From assembly GCF_012927085.1 (NCBI RefSeq), contig NZ_JABBFX010000002.1, positions 682,001 to 746,000 on the forward strand: a stretch of DNA of 64,000 bases, given 5' to 3'. Positions 17,456-25,795 of this stretch are shown here, piece after piece (position 1 is the first letter of the stretch; each line of letters begins with the position of its first letter). The notes under the pieces are model-generated. The model was not told where the DNA came from. It searched no databases and saw only the letters and a list, made by a program, of their open reading frames with translations. A program made the position numbers and the translations under genes. The stretch comes from Ramlibacter agri (lineage in GTDB: Bacteria; Pseudomonadota; Gammaproteobacteria; Burkholderiales; Burkholderiaceae_C).

Positions 17456-18441
17456 TCGATGCTGAAGTTGGTGTCGCGCACGACCTTGCCCCAGAACGCG
17501 TTGTCCTCGTGCATGCGCTTGTTCAAGTCCGCGGCGGACGAACTCACGACGGGCTGGCCGACCTTGCCCATCGCTTCCACATAGTCCGGCGCCGCCAGGG
17601 CAGCGACCAGGGCCTTGTTCGCGCGCGCGATCACCTCCGGCGGCGTGCCGGCCGGTGCGAAGGCGCCGAACCATTCCACGACCGTCGCGTCCTTGAAGCC
17701 CTGCTCCGCAAAGGTCGGAACCTGCGGGGTGAACTTGGTGCGGGTCGGGCCCGAAGTCGCGAGGACCCGGCACTTGCCGCTGCCCAGGTAGGGCAGGAAG
17801 TCGCCCACCGCGGTGCAGACCGCCGGCACCTGGCCGCCCAGCATGTCCTGGATGGCGGGCTGCGCGCCGCGGTAAGGCGTGTGGCGCAGATCGACGTGGT
17901 TCGCGCGGCCGAGGAGCTCGCCGCAGAAGTGCGAGGTGGACCCGGCGCCCGGCGTCGCGAAGCTGCCGCCCAGCGGATGGCTGCGGCACCACTCGAGGTA
18001 TTGGGCGACGTTGGTTACGTTGTCCGGCACGGCTGGACCCACCGCCCAGCCAGAATCGACGACGGTCGTCAGCGACACCGCCTCGAAATCGGTCAAGGCG
18101 TTGTACGGCAGCTTCTTGTAGACGTGGGGAAAGATGGTCAGCACCGCGCCCGGCGTGATCAGCAGCACGCTGCCGTCCTTGGGCGCCGGCTTGACGACGG
18201 ACGCCGCGATCTGCCCGCCCGCGCCGGCGCGATTGTCCACGAGCACCGTCTTGGCATAGGTGCCGGTCAGCTTGTCGGCCAGCCGGCGTGCCATCGTGTC
18301 GGTCATGCCACCGGCGGCGAAACCGATGGTGATGCGTGCCATGGGCAGGAGGTCTTGCGCGCTGGCATTGCCCAAATAGGGCAAGGCCAGGCTGGCGCCC
18401 AGCCCCTGGAGGAAGGTGCGGCGCGGGATCGGGGTCGTCAT
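17452..18441 (-). CDS. Bug/TctC-family periplasmic substrate-binding protein
   Basis: 329 residues. The N-terminus (PRRTFLQGLGASLALPYLG) has a twin-arginine-like signal peptide. Family hallmarks follow: ITIGFAAGGMTDTMAR, LVDNRAGAGGQIAA, then TPYRGAQPAIQDMLGGQV. These proteins bind carboxylates or similar small acids. No TctA/TctB membrane genes are near, so it is an orphan binding protein, perhaps working with a shared transporter or as an inducer sensor. First gene of the operon, with an AGGAG site, divergent from the IclR gene. Confidence 0.9.
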   Translation of the reverse strand: MTTPIPRRTFLQGLGASLALPYLGNASAQDLLPMARITIGFAAGGMTDTMARRLADKLTGTYAKTVLVDNRAGAGGQIAASVVKPAPKDGSVLLITPGAVLTIFPHVYKKLPYNALTDFEAVSLTTVVDSGWAVGPAVPDNVTNVAQYLEWCRSHPLGGSFATPGAGSTSHFCGELLGRANHVDLRHTPYRGAQPAIQDMLGGQVPAVCTAVGDFLPYLGSGKCRVLATSGPTRTKFTPQVPTFAEQGFKDATVVEWFGAFAPAGTPPEVIARANKALVAALAAPDYVEAMGKVGQPVVSSSAADLNKRMHEDNAFWGKVVRDTNFSIE

Positions 18442-18463
18442 CTGCGGGTCTCCTGGAGTGATA

Positions 18464-18480
18464 TATTCATCTAATGAATA
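18464..18480. promoter_or_regulatory. Probable IclR-family operator
   Basis: A perfect palindrome TATTCAT-CTA-ATGAATA in the 97-bp gap between the divergent Bug operon and the IclR gene, with a further TATTCAT half-site at 18484-18490. The region is strikingly AT-rich for this genome. Placement and symmetry fit the binding site of the neighbouring regulator controlling both directions; binding itself is inferred. Confidence 0.65.
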
Positions 18481-18538
18481 CGCTATTCATTGAGTGTAAT
18501 GACCATGCCGCTAAGCTGTCAACAAAGACGGATCGACC

Positions 18539-19276
18539 ATGAGCAATGCACTTCTGAAGGGCCTGGACGTCCTGCGCTGTTTCACGCAGGAGCGCCGCAC
18601 GCTGAGCGCCAGCGAGATCGCGCGGATGACGGGCATGCCGCAGCCCACCGCCTGGCGCGTATGCAAGGCGCTGGAATCACAGGGCTACCTGGTGACGGAG
18701 CAGGACGGCAAGTACCGCCCGGGACTGGAGGTGCTGAACCTGGGCTACGCCGCGCTCAACACGATGAACATCGCGGCGCTGGCCGCCCCCGACCTGCAGT
18801 CGCTGTCCGATTCGCTGAAGGGGACGGCCGGCTTGTCCACGCCCGAGGGGGCGTCCATGCTGTTCCTGCAACGGTGCGAAGCGGCGGGCGCCATCCTCAA
18901 CTACAACATGAAGGGGGGCGTGATGGTCCCCATCGGCAACAGCGCGTCGGGCTGGGCCTACCTCTCCCTGCTTTCTGACGATCAACGGGACGCCGCGCTG
19001 AAGCAGCTGCGCGCCAGCGATCCGACCCATGCGCAGCTGGCCGACCGCCATCTCGCCGGCGCGATCCGCCAGTTCCGCAGCAGCGGCTTCGTCATCAACG
19101 ACGAAGTGTTCTACCCGGGCCTGCTGTCCATCGCCGTGCCCTTCCGCTCGAGTCGCCGCGGCAGCTACTACGTAGTCAGCTGCACCGCGATGAAGACGGC
19201 CTTCGAGAGCCTGCCGGCCATCGAGCAGGCCGCGCAGCAGTTGCTGGAACTCGGGGCTCGGCTGGCGGACATCTGA
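18539..19276 (+). CDS. IclR-family transcriptional regulator
   Basis: 245 residues. N-terminal winged helix (about 5-65) with LSASEIARMTGMPQPTAWRVCKALESQGYL as the recognition region (written as separate motifs LSASEIARMTG and TAWRVCKALE), then the IclR effector domain ending LPAIEQAAQQLLELGARLADI. Such proteins control catabolic operons in response to a substrate or intermediate. It is divergent from the Bug-SDR-isomerase-SDR operon, which it most likely regulates through the palindrome in between. Confidence 0.9.
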   Translation: MSNALLKGLDVLRCFTQERRTLSASEIARMTGMPQPTAWRVCKALESQGYLVTEQDGKYRPGLEVLNLGYAALNTMNIAALAAPDLQSLSDSLKGTAGLSTPEGASMLFLQRCEAAGAILNYNMKGGVMVPIGNSASGWAYLSLLSDDQRDAALKQLRASDPTHAQLADRHLAGAIRQFRSSGFVINDEVFYPGLLSIAVPFRSSRRGSYYVVSCTAMKTAFESLPAIEQAAQQLLELGARLADI

Positions 19277-19368
19277 TCGCCCACGACACGGTCTTCATGG
19301 CACAGCGGCGGTCCTCCTGCGTACCAGCTGCCGCGTTGTGGAGGCAGAGGTACGACAGGAGCTTGTCC

Positions 19369-19572
19369 ATGACGCAGTCCTTGTCCGGCGTGTTCCGGTT
19401 GTGTTTTCGCTCGTTGTTCGAGCCCGGGCGCGGCTACGCCTTCCCCTGCGACTCCAACGGGCGCGTGCGGCTGGACGACCTCAGCGAGCAGGCGCGCAAC
19501 AACTACTTCTACGCCCGCGCGATGGTCGGGCGCGAGCTGGCCGCCCCGGCCGTCGAGCGCGAAGCCCCCTGA
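19369..19572 (+). CDS. Small conserved protein, paralogue A
   Basis: 67 residues from ATG 19369, which has an ACAGGAG ribosome site. The sequence contains FRLCFRSLFEPGRGYAFPCD, then ARNNYFYARAMVGREL. A clear paralogue is encoded at 23113-23319 on the other strand, sharing the same two blocks; about two thirds of positions are identical. No signal peptide, no membrane segment; two conserved cysteines. I do not recognise a characterised family. Conservation between the copies supports that both are real genes. Confidence 0.8.
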   Translation: MTQSLSGVFRLCFRSLFEPGRGYAFPCDSNGRVRLDDLSEQARNNYFYARAMVGRELAAPAVEREAP

Positions 19573-19602
19573 TGCCCCGCGTTTGCGGGATGATGGGGCG
19601 CC

Positions 19603-20037
19603 ATGCAAGCCGCCGACCCCCTCGACCTGCAGCGCTTCGTCGCGGCGCAGGACAGCGCCATCGCCGACGTCCGCGACGAACTGGCGCACGGGCGCAAGCG
19701 CAGCCACTGGATGTGGTTCGTGTTTCCGCAGCTGAAGGGCCTGGGCATGAGCAGCACCGCGCAGTTCTACGGCCTGGGCTCCCTGGAAGAAGCGCAGGCC
19801 TACCTGGCGCATCCGGTGCTGGGGCCGCGGCTGGTGGAATGCTGCGAGCTGATGCTGCAGGTGCCGGGGCGCAGCGCGCACGACATCCTGGGCTCGCCCG
19901 ACGACCTCAAGTTCCGCTCCTGCGCCACGCTGTTCGGCCTGGCCGCGCCGCAGGAGAAGGTGTTTTCGGAGTGCCTGGAGAAGTTCTACGCGGGCGAACA
20001 GGATCCGAAGACGCTGGAACTCCTGGGCGCTGTGTGA
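19603..20037 (+). CDS. DUF1810-family protein
   Basis: 144 residues, full length for the family. Signature segments: LQRFVAAQDSAIADVRDEL, HWMWFVFPQLKGLG, FYGLGSLEEAQAYLAHP, FRSCATLFG and a C-terminal FSECLEKFYAGEQDPKTLELL. The fold is related to NADAR/calpastatin-like helical proteins; the function is not established. It follows paralogue A by 30 bp on the same strand. Confidence 0.9.
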   Translation: MQAADPLDLQRFVAAQDSAIADVRDELAHGRKRSHWMWFVFPQLKGLGMSSTAQFYGLGSLEEAQAYLAHPVLGPRLVECCELMLQVPGRSAHDILGSPDDLKFRSCATLFGLAAPQEKVFSECLEKFYAGEQDPKTLELLGAV

Positions 20038-20065
20038 TTCGCGCCATGTCGTGACGCGCGCCGGG

Positions 20066-20776
20066 TCACGCGCGCCCACCGCTTCCACACGCCAACTCCT
20101 CCAGTCGCCGCAGGTCCGTCACCAGCATCCCGCTGCCGTCCTTTTCCAGCAGCCCTTGCCGCGCCAGTGAAGACAACTCGCGCGTGACCTGCTCGCGCGT
20201 CGTGCCCACCTGCGCGGCGAGGTCCGCATGCCGCGGCGCCGGCATGATCTGTGCGCTGTTGGAGCCATTCGAAGTTCCGCGCGCCAGCCGCAGCACTTCC
20301 GAGCGGATGCGGTTCTGCACGCCCAGCGTGCTCAGCTCGATCACGCGGTCGGTCAGCGAGCGCACCAGCCCCAGCAGGTAGCGCACGTAGCGCTCTTCCA
20401 CCCGCGGCTCTTCGCGCAGCAAGGTGCGGAAATCGGGGGCGCGCAACGAAGCGCTGAGGACGCGGCTGCTCGCATGCGCATCGGTCGTGCGCGGGCCGCC
20501 ATCGACCGCGGCGAAGTCGCCGACGATGCCGCCTTCCTGCACGTGCGTGAACAGCACCTCGCGGCCGTCGGCCGCATAGACGTGGATGCGCACGCGGCCG
20601 TCGACGATCAGGTGGACTTCGCCGCCGGTGGCATTGCGCGACACGATCGCCTGGCCCGGCTCGAAGCGGCGCCAGGTACAGCGCCCGGCGAGGTCGTTCA
20701 GGCGGTCCTGCGACAGGTCCGCCAGCAGCGGTGCGCGGGCCAGGCCCAGCGTGGACATCTGCACCGAGGCAACCAT
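20066..20776 (-). CDS. Crp/Fnr-family transcriptional regulator
   Basis: 236 residues from ATG 20776, chosen because a GGAGAG site precedes it; an upstream ATG at 20845 adds an unlikely Cys-rich tail. N-terminal cyclic-nucleotide-binding-like barrel (about 20-130), dimerisation helix, and a C-terminal winged helix with HADLAAQVGTTREQVTREL as recognition region. There is no Fnr-type cysteine cluster. The effector and targets are unknown; it is divergent from a small lipoprotein gene. Confidence 0.88.
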   Translation of the reverse strand: MVASVQMSTLGLARAPLLADLSQDRLNDLAGRCTWRRFEPGQAIVSRNATGGEVHLIVDGRVRIHVYAADGREVLFTHVQEGGIVGDFAAVDGGPRTTDAHASSRVLSASLRAPDFRTLLREEPRVEERYVRYLLGLVRSLTDRVIELSTLGVQNRIRSEVLRLARGTSNGSNSAQIMPAPRHADLAAQVGTTREQVTRELSSLARQGLLEKDGSGMLVTDLRRLEELACGSGGRA

Positions 20777-20939
20777 GGCATCTCTCCAGCTCGCGAAATG
20801 GCGCGTGGCGCGACAAATGCCACACGCCGCGAGGTCACCCTGCACGCGCCGGTGCGTTTACGCACATCGCCAGCCGGCTGCGGCTCCCAACATCACCTCA
20901 CCCGGTTCCGACCGGGCGTCCATCCAAGGAGAGACCCAA

Positions 20940-21149
20940 ATGCTTCGTCCGAACCCGCTCTCGCTGGTCGCCGCCGCAGTCCTCCTGCTGGCCCTGGCCG
21001 GCTGCGACTTCCACAGCACCGACCTGTCCGACGGGCTCGCGCCAGTGGCCGATGCAGTAGCAGTGCCGCCGCTCGGCCAGGAGATTTTCCGCATGATCGT
21101 GGCGGAAAAGCCGGACGCGCGCAAGGACGAGCTCTGCGCCCAGTTCTGA
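20940..21149 (+). CDS. Small lipoprotein of unknown function
   Basis: 69 residues. Strong AAGGAGAG ribosome site 6 nt before the ATG. Lipoprotein signal ending LALAGC with Cys22, then a short hydrophilic tail with a second Cys near the end (DELCAQF). No family recognised. The 163-bp gap to the divergent Crp/Fnr gene probably holds its promoter, and control by that regulator is a reasonable guess. Confidence 0.72.
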   Translation: MLRPNPLSLVAAAVLLLALAGCDFHSTDLSDGLAPVADAVAVPPLGQEIFRMIVAEKPDARKDELCAQF

Positions 21150-21214
21150 GACCGGTTGGCCGGAGACGATGATAGGCCTCGCCTCCGGGGTCCGGCGTCC
21201 CCCCGGCGGGCGAG

Positions 21215-21241
21215 CAAGAAAAAACCCGGCAGCGCCGGGTT
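21215..21241 (-). terminator. Intrinsic terminator after gabD-like gene
   Basis: Read leftward: AACCCGGC-GCT-GCCGGGTT followed by TTTTCTT. Perfect 8-bp stem, 3-nt loop and T tract, 24 bp after the aldehyde dehydrogenase stop codon. Confidence 0.92.
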
Positions 21242-21264
21242 CCTTGTCGAGGTGGGCGGAACGC

Positions 21265-22704
21265 TCAGACGTTCGCGATCGCGACCGCTCGGGCGTTCAG
21301 GTAGGCGTCCACCGCCTCCGGGCCGCCTTCCGAACCGTAGCCCGAATCCTTGATGCCGCCGAAAGGCATCTCGGCGCTGGGCATGGCCGGCATGTTCATC
21401 CACAGCATGCCGACTTCGACGCGGCGCGCCAGCAGGTCGGCGTTCTTCAGAGACTTCGTGAAAGCGTACCCGGCCAGGCCGAAGGACAGGCGGTTGGCTT
21501 CCTTGATCGCCTCGTTCAGGTCGGTGAAGCCGCGGATGCCGGCCACCGGCCCGAAGGGCTCGTCGTTGAACAGCTTGGCCTGCAGCGGCACGTCCACCAA
21601 CACGGTGGGCTGCCAGAAGTTGCCGGAGTCGCCGATGCGCTTGCCGCCGGTGAGCACCTGCGCGCCATGCTTCTCGGCATCGGCCTGGAACTCGGCCATC
21701 GCCGTCACGCGGCGCGGGTTGGCCAGCGGTCCCATCTGCGTGCCTTCGGCCAGGCCGTCGCCGACCTTCAGGCCTTCGGCGTACTTGGCCAGCGTCTGGG
21801 CGAACTCCTGCTTCACGCTCTCGTGCACCAGGAAGCGGGTCGGCGAGATGCAGACCTGGCCGGCGTTGCGGAACTTGGCGGCGCCGGCGGCCTTGACGGC
21901 CAGCGCGATGTCGGCGTCCTCGCAGACGATCACCGGGGCGTGGCCGCCCAGTTCCATCGTCACGCGCTTCATGTGCTGGCCAGCCATCGCGGCCAGCTGC
22001 TTGCCCACGGGCGTCGAGCCCGTGAACGTGATCTTGCGGATCACCGGGTGCGGGATCAGGTAGCTGGAGATCTCGGCGGGGTTGCCGTAGACCAGGCCCA
22101 GCACACCGGGCGGGATGCCCGCATCGGCAAACGCCTTGATCAGCGCTGCGGGGCCGGCCGGGGTTTCTTCCGGCGCCTTCACCAGCATGGAGCAGCCGGC
22201 GGCCAGCGCGGCACCGACCTTGCGCACCACCTGGTTGATCGGGAAGTTCCAGGGCGTGAAGGCGGCGACGGGGCCCACGGGATCCTTCAGCACCATCTGG
22301 CGCACGGCCAGGTTGCCGCGCGAGGGCACGATGCGGCCGTAGACGCGGAAGCCTTCCTCGGCGAACCACTCGATGATGTCGGCGGCGGCCAGCGCTTCAC
22401 CCTTGGCTTCGGCCAGCGGCTTGCCCTGCTCCTGCGTCAGCAGCGGCGCGATCTCGCCGGCACGCTCGCGCATCAGGCCGGCGGCCTTGCGCATGATCTT
22501 GCTGCGGTCGGCCGCGGTCATGTCGCGCCAGGTCTCGAAGCCCTTCTGGGCGGCTTCCAGCGCCTTGTCCAGGTCGACCTTGGACGCGTGGGCCACGCGG
22601 CCGATTTCCTGGCCCGTGGCCGGGTTGAACACAGCCAGGCTGCGGCCATCGGCGGCGTCCTGCCACTGGCCGTTGATGAAGAGTTGGGTGTTGGGGTAGC
22701 TCAT
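21265..22704 (-). CDS. gabD: NAD(P)-dependent succinate-semialdehyde dehydrogenase-like aldehyde dehydrogenase
   Basis: 479 residues from ATG 22704. Aldehyde dehydrogenase fold with TPWNFP at 150-155, the NAD(P) loop FTGSTPVGK near 227-235, catalytic Glu251 (ELGGHAP) and Cys285 (GQVCISPTR). Closest in type to the GabD/SSADH branch, which oxidises succinate semialdehyde to succinate; other semialdehydes are possible. No GABA transaminase lies next to it. It stands alone with its own terminator downstream. Confidence 0.88.
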   Translation of the reverse strand: MSYPNTQLFINGQWQDAADGRSLAVFNPATGQEIGRVAHASKVDLDKALEAAQKGFETWRDMTAADRSKIMRKAAGLMRERAGEIAPLLTQEQGKPLAEAKGEALAAADIIEWFAEEGFRVYGRIVPSRGNLAVRQMVLKDPVGPVAAFTPWNFPINQVVRKVGAALAAGCSMLVKAPEETPAGPAALIKAFADAGIPPGVLGLVYGNPAEISSYLIPHPVIRKITFTGSTPVGKQLAAMAGQHMKRVTMELGGHAPVIVCEDADIALAVKAAGAAKFRNAGQVCISPTRFLVHESVKQEFAQTLAKYAEGLKVGDGLAEGTQMGPLANPRRVTAMAEFQADAEKHGAQVLTGGKRIGDSGNFWQPTVLVDVPLQAKLFNDEPFGPVAGIRGFTDLNEAIKEANRLSFGLAGYAFTKSLKNADLLARRVEVGMLWMNMPAMPSAEMPFGGIKDSGYGSEGGPEAVDAYLNARAVAIANV

Positions 22705-22761
22705 GCCGGGTGCCTTGTGAGGGGAACGCGGATGATACGCCGCGCCCGCAAGCCCGCCAGA

Positions 22762-23115
22762 ATGGGGGCCATGGAGCTCATGCTTCCGCCTGTGGATGTG
22801 GGACGGGGGATTCTGCGACAGCATCAACCTGCGCTGGCAGCCCGGGACGGCCGCCCTGCCCTGGTACTGCCTGGGCCACGTGGGCTACGCGGTGGTGCCC
22901 TGGAAGCAGCGGCTGGGCCATGCGACGCAGGCCTTGGCGCAGTTGCTGCCGCGGGCCCGGGCCCAGGGCCTGCCGTGGATCGAGATCACGGCGGATGCGG
23001 GCAACCTCGCCTCGCAGAAAGTCATCCTGGCCAATGGCGGCGTGCTGCTGGGGGAGATGGACAAGCCGGCGGCTTTCCAGCCCGGCCGGCTGCGGCGTTA
23101 CCGCATCGTCCTTCA
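22762..23115 (+). pseudogene. GNAT acetyltransferase remnant with internal deletion
   Basis: An ATG at 22762 reads [10 protein letters not shown], then the meaningful frame shifts: from about 22791 the reading [16 protein letters not shown] continues to a typical GNAT end ([49 protein letters not shown]). The N-terminal third of the acetyltransferase is missing and the two parts are in different frames. The open frame runs on to 23185, but that tail overlaps the opposite-strand small gene. An alternative is translation from the ATG at 22796 as a truncated protein. Confidence 0.65.
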
Positions 23116-23319
23116 GTGCAGCGCGGACAGTTCCACGGCCGGCGTGGAGAGTTCCCGCCCGACCATGGCGCGCGCGAAGAAATAGTTGTTGCGCGCGCGT
23201 TCGCTCATGCAGTCGAGGTCAACGTGCCCTGCGGAATCGCAGGGAAACGCGTAGCCGCGGCCGCTGTCGAACAGCGAACGGAAGCACAGGCGATATTCGT
23301 TGGAAGCGGTTGCGAGCAT
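23113..23319 (-). CDS. Small conserved protein, paralogue B
   Basis: 68 residues from ATG 23319, preceded by GAGGAGAAGGAC. It shares RLCFRSLFDSGRGYAFPCDS and RARNNYFFARAMVGREL with the protein at 19369-19572. Both cysteines of the shared core are kept. The family is not recognised. The 3' end overlaps the decayed acetyltransferase frame. Confidence 0.8.
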   Translation of the reverse strand: MLATASNEYRLCFRSLFDSGRGYAFPCDSAGHVDLDCMSERARNNYFFARAMVGRELSTPAVELSALH

Positions 23320-23495
23320 GTCCTTCTCCTCGGGGATGTGGGTCGGTTCTGCCTTGCTTTCACTATCGGCGAGAAGCCCATTCCGGCCCATAAGAGGAGG
23401 CCGCTTCCGTGGTTCGGCCGGCATGACGCGCCGTGCCGGTTTCTCCGCACGGGCATAGGACATGTCCTAGGCCCGTCTTCCCAACGGCGACGGCT

Positions 23496-23858
23496 TCAGT
23501 CGGCCGTGATCCCGGCGGCGTCGGCGCGGGCATGGGCCTCGGGTGTGTCCAGCGCCTGCTTGATCGCCGTCGTCAACTTGTTCACGACTTCCGGCGGCGT
23601 GCCGGCCGGCGCGCGCGCGACGAGGCCATAGGCCACGTTGCCGCTGCCGCCGCCGCGGTTGTCCACGACCACCGTTTGCCCCAGCACCTTCTGCAGCTAG
23701 TCGCCCAGCAGCCGCGCGCTGGTGTCCACCAGCCCGCCGGGCGGGTTGGGCACCACCAGCGTGACCGGCTTGGCCGGGAAGTTGCCTTGCGCGAAGGCCA
23801 GGCTGCTTCCCAGGGCTGCCGCGAGGGCCGCGAAGCGCAGGAACGGACGGCGAGGCAT
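23496..23858 (-). pseudogene. Bug/TctC binding protein remnant
   Basis: In one frame of 121 codons from ATG 23858: a signal peptide (LRFAALAAALGSSLAFAQG), the Bug start PVTLVVPNPPGGLVDTSARL, an in-frame TAG at 23697-23699, then GQTVVVDNRGGGSGNVA joined directly to the family C-terminus (ARAPAGTPPEVVNKLTTAIK). Roughly 200 central residues are missing and the frame carries a stop, so it is dead. It sits 15 bp after an intact Bug gene, so it looks like a decayed tandem copy. Confidence 0.85.
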
Positions 23859-23873
23859 GGCGCTCTCCCTGGT

Positions 23874-24833
23874 TCAGTCGGCCTTGATGCCGGCCACCTT
23901 GACGATGCGATCCCAGGTGGCGCGCTCTTTCGTGCCCAGCGCGGCCAGTTCGGCCGGCGTCATCGGGATCGCCTTGGCGCCCTGCTCCTCGGCGCGGCGC
24001 TTGAACTCCGGCATCTCCACCACTTGCCGCACGGTCGCGGACAGGCGGTTCTGCAATTCGGGCGACATGCTGTTCGGGCCATAGACGGCAAACCAGGACG
24101 AAGCCACCAGCGGCACGCCCAGCTCGGTGGCCGTGGGCACGTCGGGCAGCGCGTCGAGGCGCGTCTTGCCGGTCACCATCAGCGCCTTCAGCTTGCCGGC
24201 CTTGATGTGCGCCAGCAGCGGCGGCGGCGTGGTGATGGTGAGGTCCACCGTGCCAGCAAGCAGGTCGGTAAGCGCGGGACCCGTGCCCCGGTACGGGATG
24301 TGGGTCATGTAGGTCTTGGTCAGGTCCTTCAGCAGCTCGGTGGTCACGTGCTGCAGCGCGCCGTTGCCGCTGGAGGCGTAGTTCACCTTGCCCGGGTTCG
24401 CCTTCACGTAGGCGAGGAACTCCTTGAAGTTGTTCGCGGGGAAGTTCTGCCGCACCACCAGCACCTGCGGCGCGTCGATCAGGTGGCCGATCGGCTTGAG
24501 GTCCTTGGCCGGGTCGAAGCCGTTGACGGGCTGCACCAGCGGCGTGATGCACTGGTAGCCAGAGTACTGCACCAGCAGCGTGGTGCCGTCGCCGGCCGCG
24601 CGCGACACCAGCTGGCCGGCGATGTTGCCGTTGCCGCCGGCGCGGTTGTCCACCACCACCGGCACCTGCAGCAGCTTGCCCAGCGGCTCGGCCAGCATGC
24701 GGGCCGAGATGTCGGTGGTGCCGCCGGGCGCGGACGGCACGATCAGCGTGACGGTCTTGCCGTTCTGCGCGAACGCGGGCAGCGCCAGCAGGCTGGCGGC
24801 GCCGACAGTGAATTGTCTCCGGTTGATTTTCAT
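23874..24833 (-). CDS. Bug/TctC-family periplasmic substrate-binding protein
   Basis: 319 residues from ATG 24833. Signal peptide INRRQFTVGAASLLALPAFA (cleavage after AFA), then VTLIVPSAPGGTTDISAR, VVDNRAGGNGNIAG and HIPYRGTGPALTDLLAGTVD. Orphan binding protein for an organic acid. Last intact gene of the CoA-transferase / lyase / Bug module, 14 bp after the lyase. Paralogues here: 17452-18441 and 55573-56547. Confidence 0.9.
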   Translation of the reverse strand: MKINRRQFTVGAASLLALPAFAQNGKTVTLIVPSAPGGTTDISARMLAEPLGKLLQVPVVVDNRAGGNGNIAGQLVSRAAGDGTTLLVQYSGYQCITPLVQPVNGFDPAKDLKPIGHLIDAPQVLVVRQNFPANNFKEFLAYVKANPGKVNYASSGNGALQHVTTELLKDLTKTYMTHIPYRGTGPALTDLLAGTVDLTITTPPPLLAHIKAGKLKALMVTGKTRLDALPDVPTATELGVPLVASSWFAVYGPNSMSPELQNRLSATVRQVVEMPEFKRRAEEQGAKAIPMTPAELAALGTKERATWDRIVKVAGIKAD

Positions 24834-24847
24834 CGTGTTCTCGTGGT

Positions 24848-25795
24848 TCAAAGGGAAAGCGCGGCGCGCAGCTCGGTGACGGCGGCGGGCACGGGATGCA
24901 GTTGCGTGATGGGGCCGGCCTTGGCCACCTGGCCGGGCACTTCGTGGCCGACGATGGCGGGCAGCTCGCGCGCGACGCGCAGCAGCCGGTCCATGTCCAT
25001 GCCGGTGTCGTAGCCCATGGCGTCCAGCATGTGGATGGCGTCCTCGCTGGCGATGTTGCCGCTCGCGCCCGGCGCGTAAGGGCAGCCGCCCAGGCCGCCC
25101 AGCGAACCGTCGAAGCGGACGATGCCGCTCTGCACGGCGGCCAGCACGTTGGCCAGGCCCATGCCGCGCGTATTGTGGAAATGCAGGGTCAATTGCAGGC
25201 CGGGGAAACGGCGCTGCGCTTCGTCGCACAGGCGCGCCACCTGCGCCGGCTGCGCCATGCCGGTGGTGTCGCAGATGGTGAGGCCGCGCACGCCCAGGTC
25301 AGCGAAGCGTTGGCCCCAGGCCAGCACTTCGTGCTGCGGCACGTCGCCTTCCATGGGGCAGCCGAAGGCGCAGGACAGCGACACGTTGATGGGCGTGCGG
25401 CCGGCGACCACGCGGACCACTTCCGAGAGCGAAGCAAAGCTCTTGTCGCGCGGCATGCGCAGGTTGGCGAGGTTGTGCGTCTCCGAGGTGGACATGACGA
25501 GGTTCAGTTCGTCCGCCTTCGATTCCAGCGCCCGCTCGGCGCCGCGCACATTGGGCACCAGCACCGTGTACTCCACGCCCGGTGCGCGGCGGATGCGGCC
25601 CATCACCTCCTCGGCGTCGCGCAGCATCGGGATCGCCTTGGGCGACGTGAACGAGGTGACCTCGATCTTCGCGTAGCCGCAGCCGGAGAGCGCGTCGACC
25701 AGCGCCACCTTGGTGCCGGTGGGGATGAACTCCGGCTCGATCTGGAAGCCGTCGCGCGTGGCGACTTCGTTGAAGAAGATCCTTGTCTTGCTCAT
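24848..25795 (-). CDS. Hydroxymethylglutaryl-CoA lyase-like enzyme
   Basis: 315 residues from ATG 25795. HMGL-type TIM barrel: catalytic Arg-Asp in EVATRDGFQIE (residues 10-20), metal site HFHNTRG, and the Cys loop GGLGGCPYAPGASGN, all as in true lyases. It would cleave HMG-CoA or a related 3-hydroxy-acyl-CoA to acetyl-CoA and a keto acid. Overlaps the CoA-transferase gene by 4 bp (ATGA). The pairing with a class III CoA-transferase suggests activation then cleavage of a dicarboxylic acid; the actual substrate is unknown. Confidence 0.88.
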   Translation of the reverse strand: MSKTRIFFNEVATRDGFQIEPEFIPTGTKVALVDALSGCGYAKIEVTSFTSPKAIPMLRDAEEVMGRIRRAPGVEYTVLVPNVRGAERALESKADELNLVMSTSETHNLANLRMPRDKSFASLSEVVRVVAGRTPINVSLSCAFGCPMEGDVPQHEVLAWGQRFADLGVRGLTICDTTGMAQPAQVARLCDEAQRRFPGLQLTLHFHNTRGMGLANVLAAVQSGIVRFDGSLGGLGGCPYAPGASGNIASEDAIHMLDAMGYDTGMDMDRLLRVARELPAIVGHEVPGQVAKAGPITQLHPVPAAVTELRAALSL

